The notes under the pieces: generated by a model
What the model saw: only the letters and a program-made list of their open reading frames with translations
Told to the model about the DNA's origin: nothing
Database searches by the model: none
Assembly (NCBI RefSeq): GCF_003550065.1
Contig: NZ_QXDC01000004.1
Coordinates: 124,001-188,000 of the forward strand
DNA: 64,000 bases
Direction: 5' to 3'
From: Hephaestia caeni
GTDB lineage: Bacteria > Pseudomonadota > Alphaproteobacteria > Sphingomonadales > Sphingomonadaceae
Made by a program: the position numbers and the translations under genes
Shown: positions 49,423 through 58,162 of the stretch, in pieces
Position numbering within the stretch: the stretch's first letter is position 1
Layout: each line of letters opens with the position of its first letter

Positions 49423-50063
49423 AGAAGGCCGATATCGTCGCCTTCTTCGCGCGGCTGGCGGAGGACAATCCGCACCCCGAAACCGAACTCGAATCGGTCA
49501 ACGATTACACGTTGCTCGTCGCCGTCGTGCTCTCCGCGCAGGCGACCGACGCCGGCGTCAACAAGGCGACCCGCCGCCTGTTCGCAGAGGTCGATACACC
49601 GGAAAAGATGGTCGCACTCGGCGAGGCGGGGCTCAAGCAGCACATCAGGACGATCGGGCTGTTCAACACCAAGGCGAAGAACGTGATCGCGCTGTCGAAG
49701 GCGCTGATCGCCGACCATGACGGCAAGGTTCCCGCCGATCGCGACGCGCTCGAAAAGCTCCCCGGCGTCGGCCGCAAGACCGCCAATGTCGTGATGAACG
49801 TCGCCTTCGATCAGGAAACCTTCGCGGTCGATACCCACATCTTCCGCATCGCGAACCGCACGGGCCTTGCGCCCGGTAAAACCCCGCTCGCGGTGGAAAA
49901 GACGCTCGACAAGGTCGTCCCCCAGCCCTTCCGGCTGCACGCGCACCATTGGCTAATCCTGCACGGCCGCTACGTCTGCAAGGCGCGCAAGCCCGAATGC
50001 TGGCGCTGCGTGGTCGCGGACCTGTGCGCCTACAAGCCCAAGACCCCACCCCCACCGAAATGA
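49419..50063 (+). CDS. nth: Endonuclease III (GTG start)
   Basis: DNA glycosylase/AP lyase for oxidised pyrimidines. 214 residues starting at a GTG that overlaps the dapB stop. Helix-hairpin-helix with catalytic Lys in LEKLPGVGRKTANVV, catalytic Asp in VDTHIFRIANR, and the C-x6-C-x2-C-x5-C 4Fe-4S loop CKARKPECWRCVVADLC. Last core gene before the tRNA-Arg integration site. Confidence 0.96.
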   Translation: MKKADIVAFFARLAEDNPHPETELESVNDYTLLVAVVLSAQATDAGVNKATRRLFAEVDTPEKMVALGEAGLKQHIRTIGLFNTKAKNVIALSKALIADHDGKVPADRDALEKLPGVGRKTANVVMNVAFDQETFAVDTHIFRIANRTGLAPGKTPLAVEKTLDKVVPQPFRLHAHHWLILHGRYVCKARKPECWRCVVADLCAYKPKTPPPPK

Positions 50064-50111
50064 AACCGCTGGCGCCCGCCCGGATGCTTTGCTAGGCGCT
50101 TGCCCCGGCCT

Positions 50112-50153
<42 letters not shown>

Positions 50154-50229
50154 TCGCGTCCAACGCGAGAGCAGTGATTTTATACAGGAATTTCGAGGGT
50201 TTAGGAAGACAGAAGAAAGGACGGACGAA

Positions 50230-50542
50230 AAAACTCACCAGATTCTCACTAAGTTCGGACAGCCGATTCTGATCGCGGATTGACCTTCATCGGCGCAAGA
50301 CATACGGCTTCAAGCCATTCGCACCCGTAGCTCAGCTGGATAGAGTGACGCCCTCCGAAGGCGTAGGTCGCAGGTTCGAATCCTGCCGGGTGCGCCAAAA
50401 TCTACAATAAAGTCATTATGTTGAGAGGAAATTGCCTCTCCCGTTCACGGCCTCGCCGATCCCAAAACTCACCAGTTTTGGACGCGACGCCCGCGCAGTC
50501 CCTTGGATTTCAGCCGAAAACCGCCGCGCACAAAACTCACCA
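50230..50542. repeat. Three direct repeats AAAACTCACCA flanking the intact tRNA-Arg
   Basis: The 11-mer occurs at 50230, 50464 and 50532. The middle copy is part of a perfect palindrome CCAAAACT-CACC-AGTTTTGG (50462-50481). Their position beside the tRNA suggests arm-type integrase or excisionase sites; this is inference. Confidence 0.55.
50321..50397 (+). tRNA. tRNA-Arg, anticodon CCG
   Basis: Complete 77-nt cloverleaf with encoded CCA. Acceptor GCACCCG pairs with CGGGTGC; the anticodon stem ACGCC/GGCGT encloses CTCCGAA with anticodon CCG at 50355-50357; the T arm is GCAGG-TTCGAAT-CCTGC. D stem GCTC/GAGT has one G-T wobble. It lies 167 bp after a broken copy of the same isoacceptor and probably supplies its function. 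Confidence 0.95.
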
Positions 50543-50708
50543 TCGCTAAACCTGAGATGTCGATCGGTCGGGAGGTGGCTTGCCGCCCCCTATTTTGCTG
50601 GCCTTAGGCTGACCCTTCTCGCTGCAACGCGATGGCCGTCGGTAGGGGCGCCAATCAAGGCATGAACGGAGCGGCTATGTTCTGCTATCGACGTCGTAAG
50701 GGGGAAGT
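50398..50708. other. Element-edge intergenic region
   Basis: About 310 bp less GC-rich than the core genome. It contains two of the AAAACTCACCA repeats and their palindrome, but no convincing gene. It ends with GGGGGA before the GTG start at 50709. Confidence 0.5.
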
Positions 50709-51908
50709 GTGACTCAATCGCCAGCAGCTACATCACCGCCGCAAGCATTGGCACCGGCAAATGCTCATGTTCAAGCGCCGCCCACCATCCCGGCTCCCCC
50801 TGTGATGTCCAGCGCTGCCCTGTGGGCCGCGATCATAGGCGCTGGAAGCGCGCTCGTAGTCTCGTTCCTGAAGGACTTTCTCTTCGAGTGGCTGAAGGAG
50901 CGCCGTGCCAAACGGCAGTCCCAAGCGGAAGTGTATCGCCAGTATTTAGCGCCGCTGTGTGAGACCTGCGAGAAGATCGTTTGGCGATCGAAGGAGATTT
51001 TCGTCGACAAGCGGCACGCCTTCCTCAAGACCACCACGCTGCCCCTCGATTTCAACGCATATAAGCGAATCAGCACGCTCTACCGGATCGCGACCCTGAT
51101 CGGTTGGATACGGGGGATGAATCTGGAGCTGCGCGCGCTTCCCCGTGGGAAATCGAACTACGCGACACCGATCGCAAAGCAGATCACGGCGTTTCAGAAG
51201 GCGCTGGCCGATGGTCCGCATGTCGAACTGCATCGCGTGACACGGCTGAGTGCGCTTTGGTCCATTGATCTATCCCGGCTCGATCAGGCCGAGCAAGCCG
51301 CACTCGCCATGAGGTTCGAGGTCGAGGCGCACGCCGCGACCGGAGGTAATCTGAAATCGAACCCCGACCATCTCCGCAACCTCCCGGCCAATGAGAAGCT
51401 GGAAATCTGCCGGTGCTTGTCTGCCTATCTCGCCAAGGAAACGGGCAGCAAGGCGCCGGACGAAGAAGTCATAAGGGAAACCGTGGACCACGCCGTGGGC
51501 GGCCTGTCCTACCGCGAAGCGCTGCTATATCGCGATTGGCAGGACGCGCTCGGCGATGCGATGATCGAACGCGACCCGGATTCCGTTCGGCAATTTCGGA
51601 TCGTCGGGTACGAGGGATTCACGGCGCTCCTAGAAACGGAGGCGCCCTGGTTCGAGGTTCTCGCCAAGAGCATCGACGATATCGACTTCGATGAGATCGA
51701 CCCCAGTGACTTCCGATCGCAGCAATTGCGCGATGTGTCGGCCGCAGTCGCCGCAATCCTGATTGGCATCGCTCAGACTAAGGACGCATTCCTTCTCGAT
51801 CCGGCGAGCCTCGACGCGGCGAAGCGGCTAAGCGCTGCCATTGCCGCGGCCACGCAGGCACAGGGCAATGACATGGGAACCTGCGCAGCGAGGCGGGGCG
51901 GATCATAA
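50709..51908 (+). CDS. Membrane-anchored protein of unknown function at the element edge
   Basis: 399 residues from a GTG preceded by GGGGGA. A Pro/Ala-rich N-terminus (1-33) leads to one transmembrane helix (about 34-53, SAALWAAIIGAGSALVVSFL), then a basic stretch (WLKERRAKRQSQAEVYRQYL) and a large helical, charged domain expected in the cytoplasm; the C-terminus is CAARRGGS. I recognise no catalytic motif or named family. Codon use is less GC-biased than in the core genes, fitting acquisition. Its partner on the opposite strand is an Abi/HEPN protein, so a defence function is a possibility, not a finding. Confidence 0.8.
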   Translation: MTQSPAATSPPQALAPANAHVQAPPTIPAPPVMSSAALWAAIIGAGSALVVSFLKDFLFEWLKERRAKRQSQAEVYRQYLAPLCETCEKIVWRSKEIFVDKRHAFLKTTTLPLDFNAYKRISTLYRIATLIGWIRGMNLELRALPRGKSNYATPIAKQITAFQKALADGPHVELHRVTRLSALWSIDLSRLDQAEQAALAMRFEVEAHAATGGNLKSNPDHLRNLPANEKLEICRCLSAYLAKETGSKAPDEEVIRETVDHAVGGLSYREALLYRDWQDALGDAMIERDPDSVRQFRIVGYEGFTALLETEAPWFEVLAKSIDDIDFDEIDPSDFRSQQLRDVSAAVAAILIGIAQTKDAFLLDPASLDAAKRLSAAIAAATQAQGNDMGTCAARRGGS

Positions 51909-51947
51909 ACTGACAGCCGGAGCGCCCCCAACTCGCGGACAGGGCGC

Positions 51948-52625
51948 TCAGTTCGGAAGAAACGGAACGACCGCAGGCGCGACCGTCAGCCTGCCGGATG
52001 CGGGATCGGGCACGAGGATCGGCACCGCCGGATAGAGCACGGGCCAGGTCGAATAGTTGGCGATCCATGCCGCCGCGCTCGGCGACAGCCAGCCGGTCAG
52101 CGTCGTGATGCTCGCATAGCGCTGCGCCAGCGGCAGCGCGACGATCGGCTCATAATGAGCGACCCGGTTGCGCAGCAACCGCGCCTCGCGCAGTTCCTGC
52201 GCGATTGTCCCGCGCTGGACGCCCTTGGCCTGGAAAATCGGTCGCAGCGTCTGCCAGAGATGATGCGCCTGCCGGCCGAACAGCGACGACCAGAAGCCGA
52301 AATTGAGTTCGGCGATGATCTGCGACCGTGTGACCGCCTTGCCCGCCTGCTGGAGCGTCTGGCGCGCCTTGGCGATGCACCCAGTCTGATACGGTATCGT
52401 CAGCACGGCGGGATCGTCGAACCACGTCGGGCCGTAACGCTTGATCAGCGCACCGTCCGCCATGTTCCGCAGCGCGATTTCCTGCATGTGCAGCGGCCCA
52501 TAGAGCGCCGCCGAGAGCTGGACGTTGTAGGTGTAGAGCCGCTCGGCAAGCGCCTGATCTCCGCCCGTCCAGTTGAGATAGGTGTCGAATCGTTCGGCGG
52601 ACAGGGCGGCAATGAGTGTCGGCAC
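51948..52625 (-). CDS. Abi family protein with HEPN motif
   Basis: 225 residues, resembling the AbiD/AbiF group (Abi_2) of abortive-infection proteins. The N-terminal half contains LNWTGGDQALAERLYTYNVQLSAALYGPL and NFGFWSSLFGRQ, both family-like. The HEPN RNase motif R-x4-H is present as RNRVAH (Arg152, His157) in LRNRVAHYEP. Members probably act as RNases that stop growth on phage infection. It is convergent with the unknown membrane-protein gene. No clear antitoxin is adjacent. Confidence 0.82.
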   Translation of the reverse strand: MPTLIAALSAERFDTYLNWTGGDQALAERLYTYNVQLSAALYGPLHMQEIALRNMADGALIKRYGPTWFDDPAVLTIPYQTGCIAKARQTLQQAGKAVTRSQIIAELNFGFWSSLFGRQAHHLWQTLRPIFQAKGVQRGTIAQELREARLLRNRVAHYEPIVALPLAQRYASITTLTGWLSPSAAAWIANYSTWPVLYPAVPILVPDPASGRLTVAPAVVPFLPN

Positions 52626-53005
52626 GCGGCGGCTTGATCCTTGATTTTTCCGCCCCGATCATCCATATGGAGCCGGTATCCCCCGGTGGTCCCTGCTCTG
52701 CATACCGCCGGGGCACTTTATTTCTAGCCATAGCCATCCGTCTCCGCAACGCGCTTAGGGCGTGTGCATGGTCATGTGGTCTTCCCAACATCTGCCAGCT
52801 TGAGGGGGAAGGCCTTCCCCCTGCTGCCGAGCCCCTGACAGGTCTCGCCAGACCCCTTCAAGCGGGGACACCCCGCAACGCCCCGCTCGGCGTGGACACG
52901 CCAATCCGTAAATCCGCCTTGGCGGATTTGGGTCTTTCCTATGCTGCGGAGATCGGGCCAGGGCTGCGCCGGCCCGATCGCTTTGTTTGTAGCTCTCCCC
53001 GTCGG
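52626..53005. other. Noncoding stretch between Abi gene and ParB leader
   Basis: No convincing gene. Contains the near-palindrome CCCCGGTGGT..ACCGCCGGGG followed by CACTTTATTT (about 52679-52723), the perfect palindrome GGGGGAAGGCCTTCCCCC (52803-52820), and AAATCCGCC-TT-GGCGGATTT (52912-52931). Probably promoter, terminator or binding sites for the neighbouring genes. Confidence 0.45.
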
Positions 53006-53152
53006 TGGGGTGGGCGACGCTTCCCTTTAGGCCCGCCGCGCCGGGCCGCAACGCGCGGTAGGCCGCGCTTACCTCCTCTGCGTTCCGGTCCTGCGGATGC
53101 TGCCCGGCTCCGCCGGCGGGCCTACCGGTCCGCTCTTTCGCCGCCCACCCCA
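53006..53152 (+). promoter_or_regulatory. Structured 5-prime leader of the parB-like gene
   Basis: Three nested helices are visible: TGGGGTGGGCG (53006) with CGCCCACCCCA (53142), TAGGCCCGCCG (53028) with CGGCGGGCCTA (53114), and GCCGGGC (53040) with GCCCGGC (53102), plus an internal hairpin GCGCGG/CCGCGC at 53053-53068. The unpaired part holds ACCTCCTCTGCGTTCCGG, which recurs exactly at 59799. Function unknown; no RNA family recognised. Confidence 0.6.
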
Positions 53153-53186
53153 TTCCGGGGTGAGTGCGGTTTGAAGGAGAATAGTG

Positions 53187-55217
53187 ATGAACGCCGTTAC
53201 CCAAACCGTAGCCGCCGAGCCTGTGTCGGGCATCGAGATTTTCGTGCCGCTTGCCAAGCTCAAGAAATCCCCGCGCAATGCCCGCAAGGTGCCCCATGGG
53301 GAAGCCGCTATCGAGGCGCTGGCCGCTTCGATCCAGCACAAGGGGCTGATCCAGAACCTTGTCGTGGAACCCGAGGTGAAACCGGATGGTGAACCGACCG
53401 GCTGCTATTTCGTCACCGCTGGCGAAGGCCGCAGGCTGGCGATGCTGCTGTGCGCCAAGCGCAAGCAGATGAAGAAGACCCATCCGGTGCGCTGCTGGCT
53501 GGACACCGAGAACGATCCTGCCGAGATCAGTCTGGACGAGAACGTCACCCGGACCCCGATGCATCCCGCCGACCAGTTTGAGCGGTTCGCGGAGCTTTCC
53601 AACGACAAGGGTTGGGGGGCGCAGGAGATCGGCGCGCGGTTCGGCGTGTCGGCTTCCGTGGTGAAGCAGCGGCTTCGCTTGGGCGCTGTCAGCCCGAAGC
53701 TGTTGCAGGTCTATCGTGAGGACGGCCTTACGCTGGACCAGCTTATGGCCTTCGCCATCACCGAGGACCATGCCCGGCAGGAGCATGTGTTCGAGGGGCT
53801 GCATCACAACCGCGAGCCATGGATCATCCGCCGCGACATGACGGCGAGCAATGTGCCTGCCGATGATCGCCGCGCCGTGTTCGTCGGGGCCGACGCCTAT
53901 GTCGAGGCGGGCGGCACCATCATCCGCGACCTGTTCAGCGACGACCGGGGCGGGTTCTTCGAGGATGCGGGCTTGCTCGACATGCTCGCCATCGAAAAGC
54001 TGCGCGAGATCGCGGGGACCGTGCAGACCGAGGGCTGGAAATGGGCCGAGGCCCATATCGACTATCCCCACGCCCACGGGATGCGGCGCTTCTATCCGCT
54101 GTCCGTTTCCCTGTCCGATGAGGACGAAGCGCGGCTGGAGGCGCTGTCCACCGAGCATGACGAACTTGCCGAAGGCTATTCGTCCTACGACGAGATGCCC
54201 GAGGACGTGGCCGAGAAGCTGGAGGCGATTTCCGACGAGATCGACGCCATCTCCGAGAAGCGCCATGCCTACGATGCCAACGTGATCGCCCACGGCGGCG
54301 CGTTCGTGGTGCTGCATCATGACGGCACCGTCAGGATCGAGCGCGGTTTCGTCCGTCTGGAGGATGAGGCGCTGGCCGATCCGCAGCCCGACGAAGAGGC
54401 CGAGGCTACCGATGCCGAAGCCGTGGAAGACGAGCAGGCCGAGGACGACGAGGACGCGCGGGAGATCGAGGAAGAGGACGAGGAACCGGGCAAGCCGATT
54501 TCCGACAGCCTCACCCGCGACCTGTCTGCCCATCGGACGCTGGCCTTGCGTGTCGCCCTTGGCGAACGGCCCGATATGGCGCTGATCGCGTTGACCCACA
54601 CGCTCTCGGCGCAGTTGTTCTACAGCTACACCGAGGCCGGTTGCCTTGAGGTTCGTCCGACCGTGACGCCGCTCGGCAGTCATGCGGACGGGATCGAGGA
54701 CACGCCGTTGGCGGCGCGGGCGAGCGAGCAGCACGAAGCTTGGGCCGAGCGGATGCCCCGCGACGTGGCGGACCTGTGGGGCTTCATCGTCGGGCTGGAC
54801 GAGGCGAAACGGATTGCGCTGCTGGCGCATTGCGCGGCTCGCACCGTCAACGCCCTGCGATTGCCATGGGACCGCAAGCCCCGGTCGCTGCAAACGGCGG
54901 ACAGGCTGGCGGGCGCGCTGGCGCTGGACGTGGCGAAGGGCTGGACGCCGACCGTGGACAGCTACCTTGGCCGCGTCACCAAGGCGCATATCGTCGAGGC
55001 CGTTGCCGAAGGCGTGTCCGAGGATGCCGCCCGCCGTATCGCGGACATGAAGAAGCCGGACATGGCGCAAGCCGCTGAGCGGCTTCTGGCCGGGACAGGC
55101 TGGCTTCCCGCCGTGCTGCGGACGCCAGAGCCGGAGGCGGAGCAGCCGTCCGAAGCGGAGGCCCCCGAGACCGGAGCGGAGGACGGCGAAGCGTCCTATG
55201 CCGTGGCAGCCGAATAG
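53187..55217 (+). CDS. Large ParB/RepB/Spo0J family DNA-binding protein
   Basis: 676 residues from the ATG at 53187 behind AAGGAGA. The N-terminal ParB nuclease-like domain contains VPLAKLKKSPRNARKVPHGE, ALAASIQHKGLIQNLVVEP and AGEGRRLAMLL; the helix-turn-helix follows as EIGARFGVSASVVKQRLRLGAVSPKLL. The middle (about residues 395-440) is a highly acidic Asp/Glu run, and the C-terminus is Glu/Ala-rich. This long form is typical of plasmids and integrative elements in sphingomonads and rhizobia rather than of chromosomal segregation. No ParA is adjacent. Confidence 0.9.
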   Translation: MNAVTQTVAAEPVSGIEIFVPLAKLKKSPRNARKVPHGEAAIEALAASIQHKGLIQNLVVEPEVKPDGEPTGCYFVTAGEGRRLAMLLCAKRKQMKKTHPVRCWLDTENDPAEISLDENVTRTPMHPADQFERFAELSNDKGWGAQEIGARFGVSASVVKQRLRLGAVSPKLLQVYREDGLTLDQLMAFAITEDHARQEHVFEGLHHNREPWIIRRDMTASNVPADDRRAVFVGADAYVEAGGTIIRDLFSDDRGGFFEDAGLLDMLAIEKLREIAGTVQTEGWKWAEAHIDYPHAHGMRRFYPLSVSLSDEDEARLEALSTEHDELAEGYSSYDEMPEDVAEKLEAISDEIDAISEKRHAYDANVIAHGGAFVVLHHDGTVRIERGFVRLEDEALADPQPDEEAEATDAEAVEDEQAEDDEDAREIEEEDEEPGKPISDSLTRDLSAHRTLALRVALGERPDMALIALTHTLSAQLFYSYTEAGCLEVRPTVTPLGSHADGIEDTPLAARASEQHEAWAERMPRDVADLWGFIVGLDEAKRIALLAHCAARTVNALRLPWDRKPRSLQTADRLAGALALDVAKGWTPTVDSYLGRVTKAHIVEAVAEGVSEDAARRIADMKKPDMAQAAERLLAGTGWLPAVLRTPEPEAEQPSEAEAPETGAEDGEASYAVAAE

Positions 55218-55225
55218 CGGCATTG

Positions 55226-55260
55226 GGCCGGGGCCGTGTGAGCGGTCCCGGCCTTCCTTT
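55226..55260 (+). terminator. Terminator after the parB-like gene
   Basis: GGCCGGGGCC-GTGTGAGC-GGTCCCGGCC stem followed by TTCCTTT, 9 bp after the stop codon. A second hairpin GGCCGCGCC/GGCGCGGCC follows at about 55283-55303. Confidence 0.75.
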
Positions 55261-55327
55261 CGTGACCGGCTGAAAAATCACGGCCGCGCCCTGGCGCGGC
55301 CGCTTCTGTCATGCAGGGAGAAATCGG

Positions 55328-55355
55328 CGCTCGCCGGGCATAGCCCGGCTCGCGG
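55328..55355. repeat. Trailer repeat copy 1 (shared with 61474)
   Basis: CGCTCGCCGGGC and GCCCGGCTCGCGG flank a short ATA loop. The same two blocks occur at 61474-61502 after the DUF932 gene. Confidence 0.75.
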
Positions 55356-55361
55356 ACCAGT

Positions 55362-56117
55362 TTATCTCGATGTTTGCGACGCGATGGCGATAGCAGACAG
55401 GTCGTTTGCCGGATCGACCGTGACGCCCGCAGACTTCCGCTCGGAATACCGATCCACAAGCTGCGCGGCGTGCGGGCGCAGCAGCACGGTGAACCGAACC
55501 AGCTCCTCCATCACATCGACGATCCGATCATAGTAGTTCGACGGCTTCATGCGCCCGACCTCATCGAACTCCTTGTATGCCATCGCCACGCTCGACTGGT
55601 TTGGAATGGTGAACATCCGCATCCACCGGCCGAGCAAGCGTAGCGTATTGACCGCGTTGAACGACTGCGAACCGCCCGACACCTGCATGACCGCAAGCGT
55701 GCGGCCCTGGGTCGGGCGCATCCCCTTCATCTCCAGCGGCAGATGGTCGATCTGCGCTTTCATGAGGCCGGTGATCTGGCCATGCCGTTCCGGGCTGCAC
55801 CACACCATGCCTTCCGACCATAACGCATGGTCGCGCAGTTCATGGACGGCGGGATGATCGTCGCCCGTCACCTGGTCGGGCAAAGGCAAGTCGGACGGAT
55901 CAAAAATGCGCGCCTCCGCACCGAAAAACTGGAGCAGCCGCGCGGATTCCTCGACCGCGAGACGCGAGAAGGACCGTTCGCGTAGCGAACCGTAAAGCAG
56001 AAGGATGCGCGGCGGTGGATCGCCCGCGCCAAGGCCAAGGGCTGGCCGGTCATGAGCATAGCGCGATTCGAGCGCGGGCAGATGGTCCGATTCGGAAAGC
56101 GCGCGAATACGGGTCAC
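55362..56117 (-). CDS. arsH: Organoarsenical oxidase ArsH
   Basis: NADPH-dependent FMN protein oxidising trivalent organoarsenicals; 251 residues. [21 protein letters not shown] is the flavodoxin-like FMN loop; [25 protein letters not shown] and [27 protein letters not shown] are ArsH signatures. Last gene of arsR-arsC-acr3-arsH, overlapping acr3 by 4 bp. Part of the element cargo, bounded on its far side by the parB trailer. Confidence 0.96.
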   Translation of the reverse strand: MTRIRALSESDHLPALESRYAHDRPALGLGAGDPPPRILLLYGSLRERSFSRLAVEESARLLQFFGAEARIFDPSDLPLPDQVTGDDHPAVHELRDHALWSEGMVWCSPERHGQITGLMKAQIDHLPLEMKGMRPTQGRTLAVMQVSGGSQSFNAVNTLRLLGRWMRMFTIPNQSSVAMAYKEFDEVGRMKPSNYYDRIVDVMEELVRFTVLLRPHAAQLVDRYSERKSAGVTVDPANDLSAIAIASQTSR

Positions 56118-57190
56118 ACAGTTACTCCCTTTTCATACCAGCCGCGCGTGCGTTTCACGATCGCCACCACCGTCAGCATCACCGGCACCTCAACCAGCAC
56201 GCCGACGACGGTCGCAAGCGCCGCACCGGACTTGAGGCCGAACAGCGAGATCGCGGCCGCAACTGCCAGCTCGAAGAAATTGGATGCGCCGATCAGCGCG
56301 GCCGGCGCCGCCACGCACCACGCCACGCCGAACCGGCGGCTCAGCCAGTAAGCCAGCCCCGCGTTGAAATAGACCTGGATCAGAATCGGCACGGCCAGGA
56401 GCGCGATCACCAGCGGCTGCGCGATGATCGCCTCGCCCTGGAATCCGAACAGCAAGATCAGCGTCGCCAGCAGGGCGACGAGCGAGATCGGGCCGAGACG
56501 CGCCAGAACCCGGTCGAGCACGGGCTGGCCGCCGGCCGCGAGAACGCGCCGCCGCAGGAGCTGCGCCGCGATCACCGGCGCGACGATATAGAGGACGACC
56601 GACAGCAAGAGCGTATCCCACGGCACCGTGATGGCGGCGACGCCGAGCAGTAGGCCGACCAGCGGCGCGAACGCGAACACCATGATGAGGTCATTGAGCG
56701 CCACCTGGCTGAGCGTGTAATTGGGTTCGCCGTCGCACAGGTTCGACCAGACGAACACCATCGCCGTGCAGGGCGCCGCCGCGAGCAGGATCAGCCCGGC
56801 AATATAGGAGCTGATCTCGCCCGCTGGCAGCAGCGGCGCGAACAGCCAGCCGATGAACATTGTGCCGAGCAGCGCCATCGAGAACGGCTTGACCGCCCAG
56901 TTGATGAACAGGGTGACGCCGACGCCCCTCCAGTGCTGCCGGACGCTGCCGAGCGCGCCGAAGTCGATCTTGAGCAGCATCGGCACGATCATCAGCCAGA
57001 TCAGCACCGCCACGGGCAGATTGACGCGGGCGACCTCGGCCGACGCGATGGCGCCGAACAGGCCGGGCAGCGCATGGCCGAGCGCGATGCCGACGACGAT
57101 GCAGAGCGCGACCCACAGGCTAAGATAACGCTCGAAGAAGGAGATAGCGGGACGAGCCGGCGCGGCGCCGGCGAGCGGAGCGGTGGACAT
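56114..57190 (-). CDS. Arsenite efflux permease Acr3
   Basis: Ten-helix arsenite/H+ antiporter of the BASS-like ACR3 family; 358 residues. [26 protein letters not shown] opens the protein; the essential cysteine lies in [33 protein letters not shown], a segment diagnostic of Acr3. Exports the As(III) made by ArsC. Third gene of the ars operon, 32 bp after arsC. Confidence 0.95.
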   Translation of the reverse strand: MSTAPLAGAAPARPAISFFERYLSLWVALCIVVGIALGHALPGLFGAIASAEVARVNLPVAVLIWLMIVPMLLKIDFGALGSVRQHWRGVGVTLFINWAVKPFSMALLGTMFIGWLFAPLLPAGEISSYIAGLILLAAAPCTAMVFVWSNLCDGEPNYTLSQVALNDLIMVFAFAPLVGLLLGVAAITVPWDTLLLSVVLYIVAPVIAAQLLRRRVLAAGGQPVLDRVLARLGPISLVALLATLILLFGFQGEAIIAQPLVIALLAVPILIQVYFNAGLAYWLSRRFGVAWCVAAPAALIGASNFFELAVAAAISLFGLKSGAALATVVGVLVEVPVMLTVVAIVKRTRGWYEKGVTV

Positions 57191-57222
57191 GGCCCGTCAG
57201 CCGGCCGCGTTGACGGGGCAGC

Positions 57223-57753
57223 TCATGCCGCATCCCCGCGCCGGCTGCTCGCGCCTTCGGCCTGCCCGATCTCACGGACATGCGCCTTCAAGGCCATCGC
57301 ATCGAGCCGATCGAACGGCAGCGCCATGAACAGCTTGATCCGGTTCTCCAGATAGCGCAGCGCCGTCACGAACGCGCGCTCGCGCTCGATGTCGTTGCCT
57401 TCGACATGGCTCGGATCTTCGATGCCCCAATGCGCCGTCATCGGATGGCCGGGCCACACCGGGCAGGTTTCGCCCGCCGCATCGTCGCAGACGGTGAACA
57501 CGAAATTCATTTGCGGCGCGCCGGGCGCCGAGAACGCCTCCCAGCTTTTCGAGTGCAAGCCTTCGGTCGGATAGCCGATCCGTTCGAGCAGCCGCAGCGC
57601 GTCCGGATTGATCGCGCCCTTCGGGAAGCTTCCCGCCGAGAAACCTCGAAAGCGGCCTCCGCCGAGCTTGTTCATGGCGCTTTCGGCGAGAATCGAGCGC
57701 GCCGAATTGCCGGTGCAGAGGAACAGGACGTTGAACACGCGATCGGCGGGCAT
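57223..57753 (-). CDS. arsC: Arsenate reductase ArsC, low-molecular-weight phosphatase type
   Basis: Reduces arsenate to arsenite for export. 176 residues from the ATG at 57753 (MPADRVFNVLFLCTGNSARS). The phosphatase loop C-x5-R is CTGNSAR (Cys13, Arg19); the redox cysteines sit in FTVCDDAAGETCPVWPG, as in thioredoxin-coupled ArsC. An additional C-terminal helical stretch (LRYLENRIKLFMALPFDRLDAM) is common in this subfamily. Starts 11 bp after the arsR stop. Confidence 0.94.
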   Translation of the reverse strand: MPADRVFNVLFLCTGNSARSILAESAMNKLGGGRFRGFSAGSFPKGAINPDALRLLERIGYPTEGLHSKSWEAFSAPGAPQMNFVFTVCDDAAGETCPVWPGHPMTAHWGIEDPSHVEGNDIERERAFVTALRYLENRIKLFMALPFDRLDAMALKAHVREIGQAEGASSRRGDAA

Positions 57754-57764
57754 GGCGGCATCCT

Positions 57765-58097
57765 TCAGCAGCAGGGGACGAGTTCGGCGACGAGCGGCGC
57801 ACACAGCTCCGGCTTTCCGGCGCAGCAGTCCTTGACGAGATAGAGCGTGAGCGCGCGCAGTGTATCGAGGTCGGCGCGGTAGATGATCGACCGGCTTTTC
57901 CGCTCGGGCCTCACCAGTCCCGCCCGCGACAGGATACCGAGATGCGTGGACATGGTGTTCTGCGGCACGTCGATCCGACGGGCGATCTCGCCGGCCGGCA
58001 GGCCATCCGGCTCATGCCGCACAAGCAGACGGAAGGTGTCCAGGCGCGTCGGCTGCGCGAGTGCGCTCAGAGCGAGAATAATCGAATCGGATTCCAT
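57765..58097 (-). CDS. arsR: ArsR family arsenite-responsive repressor
   Basis: Winged-helix repressor of 110 residues. ALAQPTRLDTFRLLVRHEPDGLPAGEIARR and VPQNTMSTHLGILSRAGLVRPERKSRS form the DNA-binding domain. Cysteines 91, 92 and 99 (CCAGKPELC) with 109-110 at the very end make a C-terminal arsenite site like that of Acidithiobacillus ArsR, rather than the ELCVCDL site of E. coli. First gene of the operon; a palindrome overlaps its start codon. Confidence 0.94.
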   Translation of the reverse strand: MESDSIILALSALAQPTRLDTFRLLVRHEPDGLPAGEIARRIDVPQNTMSTHLGILSRAGLVRPERKSRSIIYRADLDTLRALTLYLVKDCCAGKPELCAPLVAELVPCC

Positions 58098-58121
58098 ATA
58101 TCCAGATTAACAGATATATGG
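58094..58121. promoter_or_regulatory. Candidate ArsR operator
   Basis: Perfect inverted repeat CCATATATC-N10-GATATATGG overlapping the arsR start codon and upstream region; strongly AT-rich against a GC-rich background. Autorepression by ArsR is inferred. Confidence 0.65.
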
Positions 58122-58162
58122 TTAGAAGCTACCCTTTTCGAAATCGGCGTCGAAACGATTGG

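Noticed and set aside
52755..55223. 822-residue open frame on the minus strand
   Set aside because: It covers the ParB-like gene in antisense and has no motif; the plus-strand ParB is clear.
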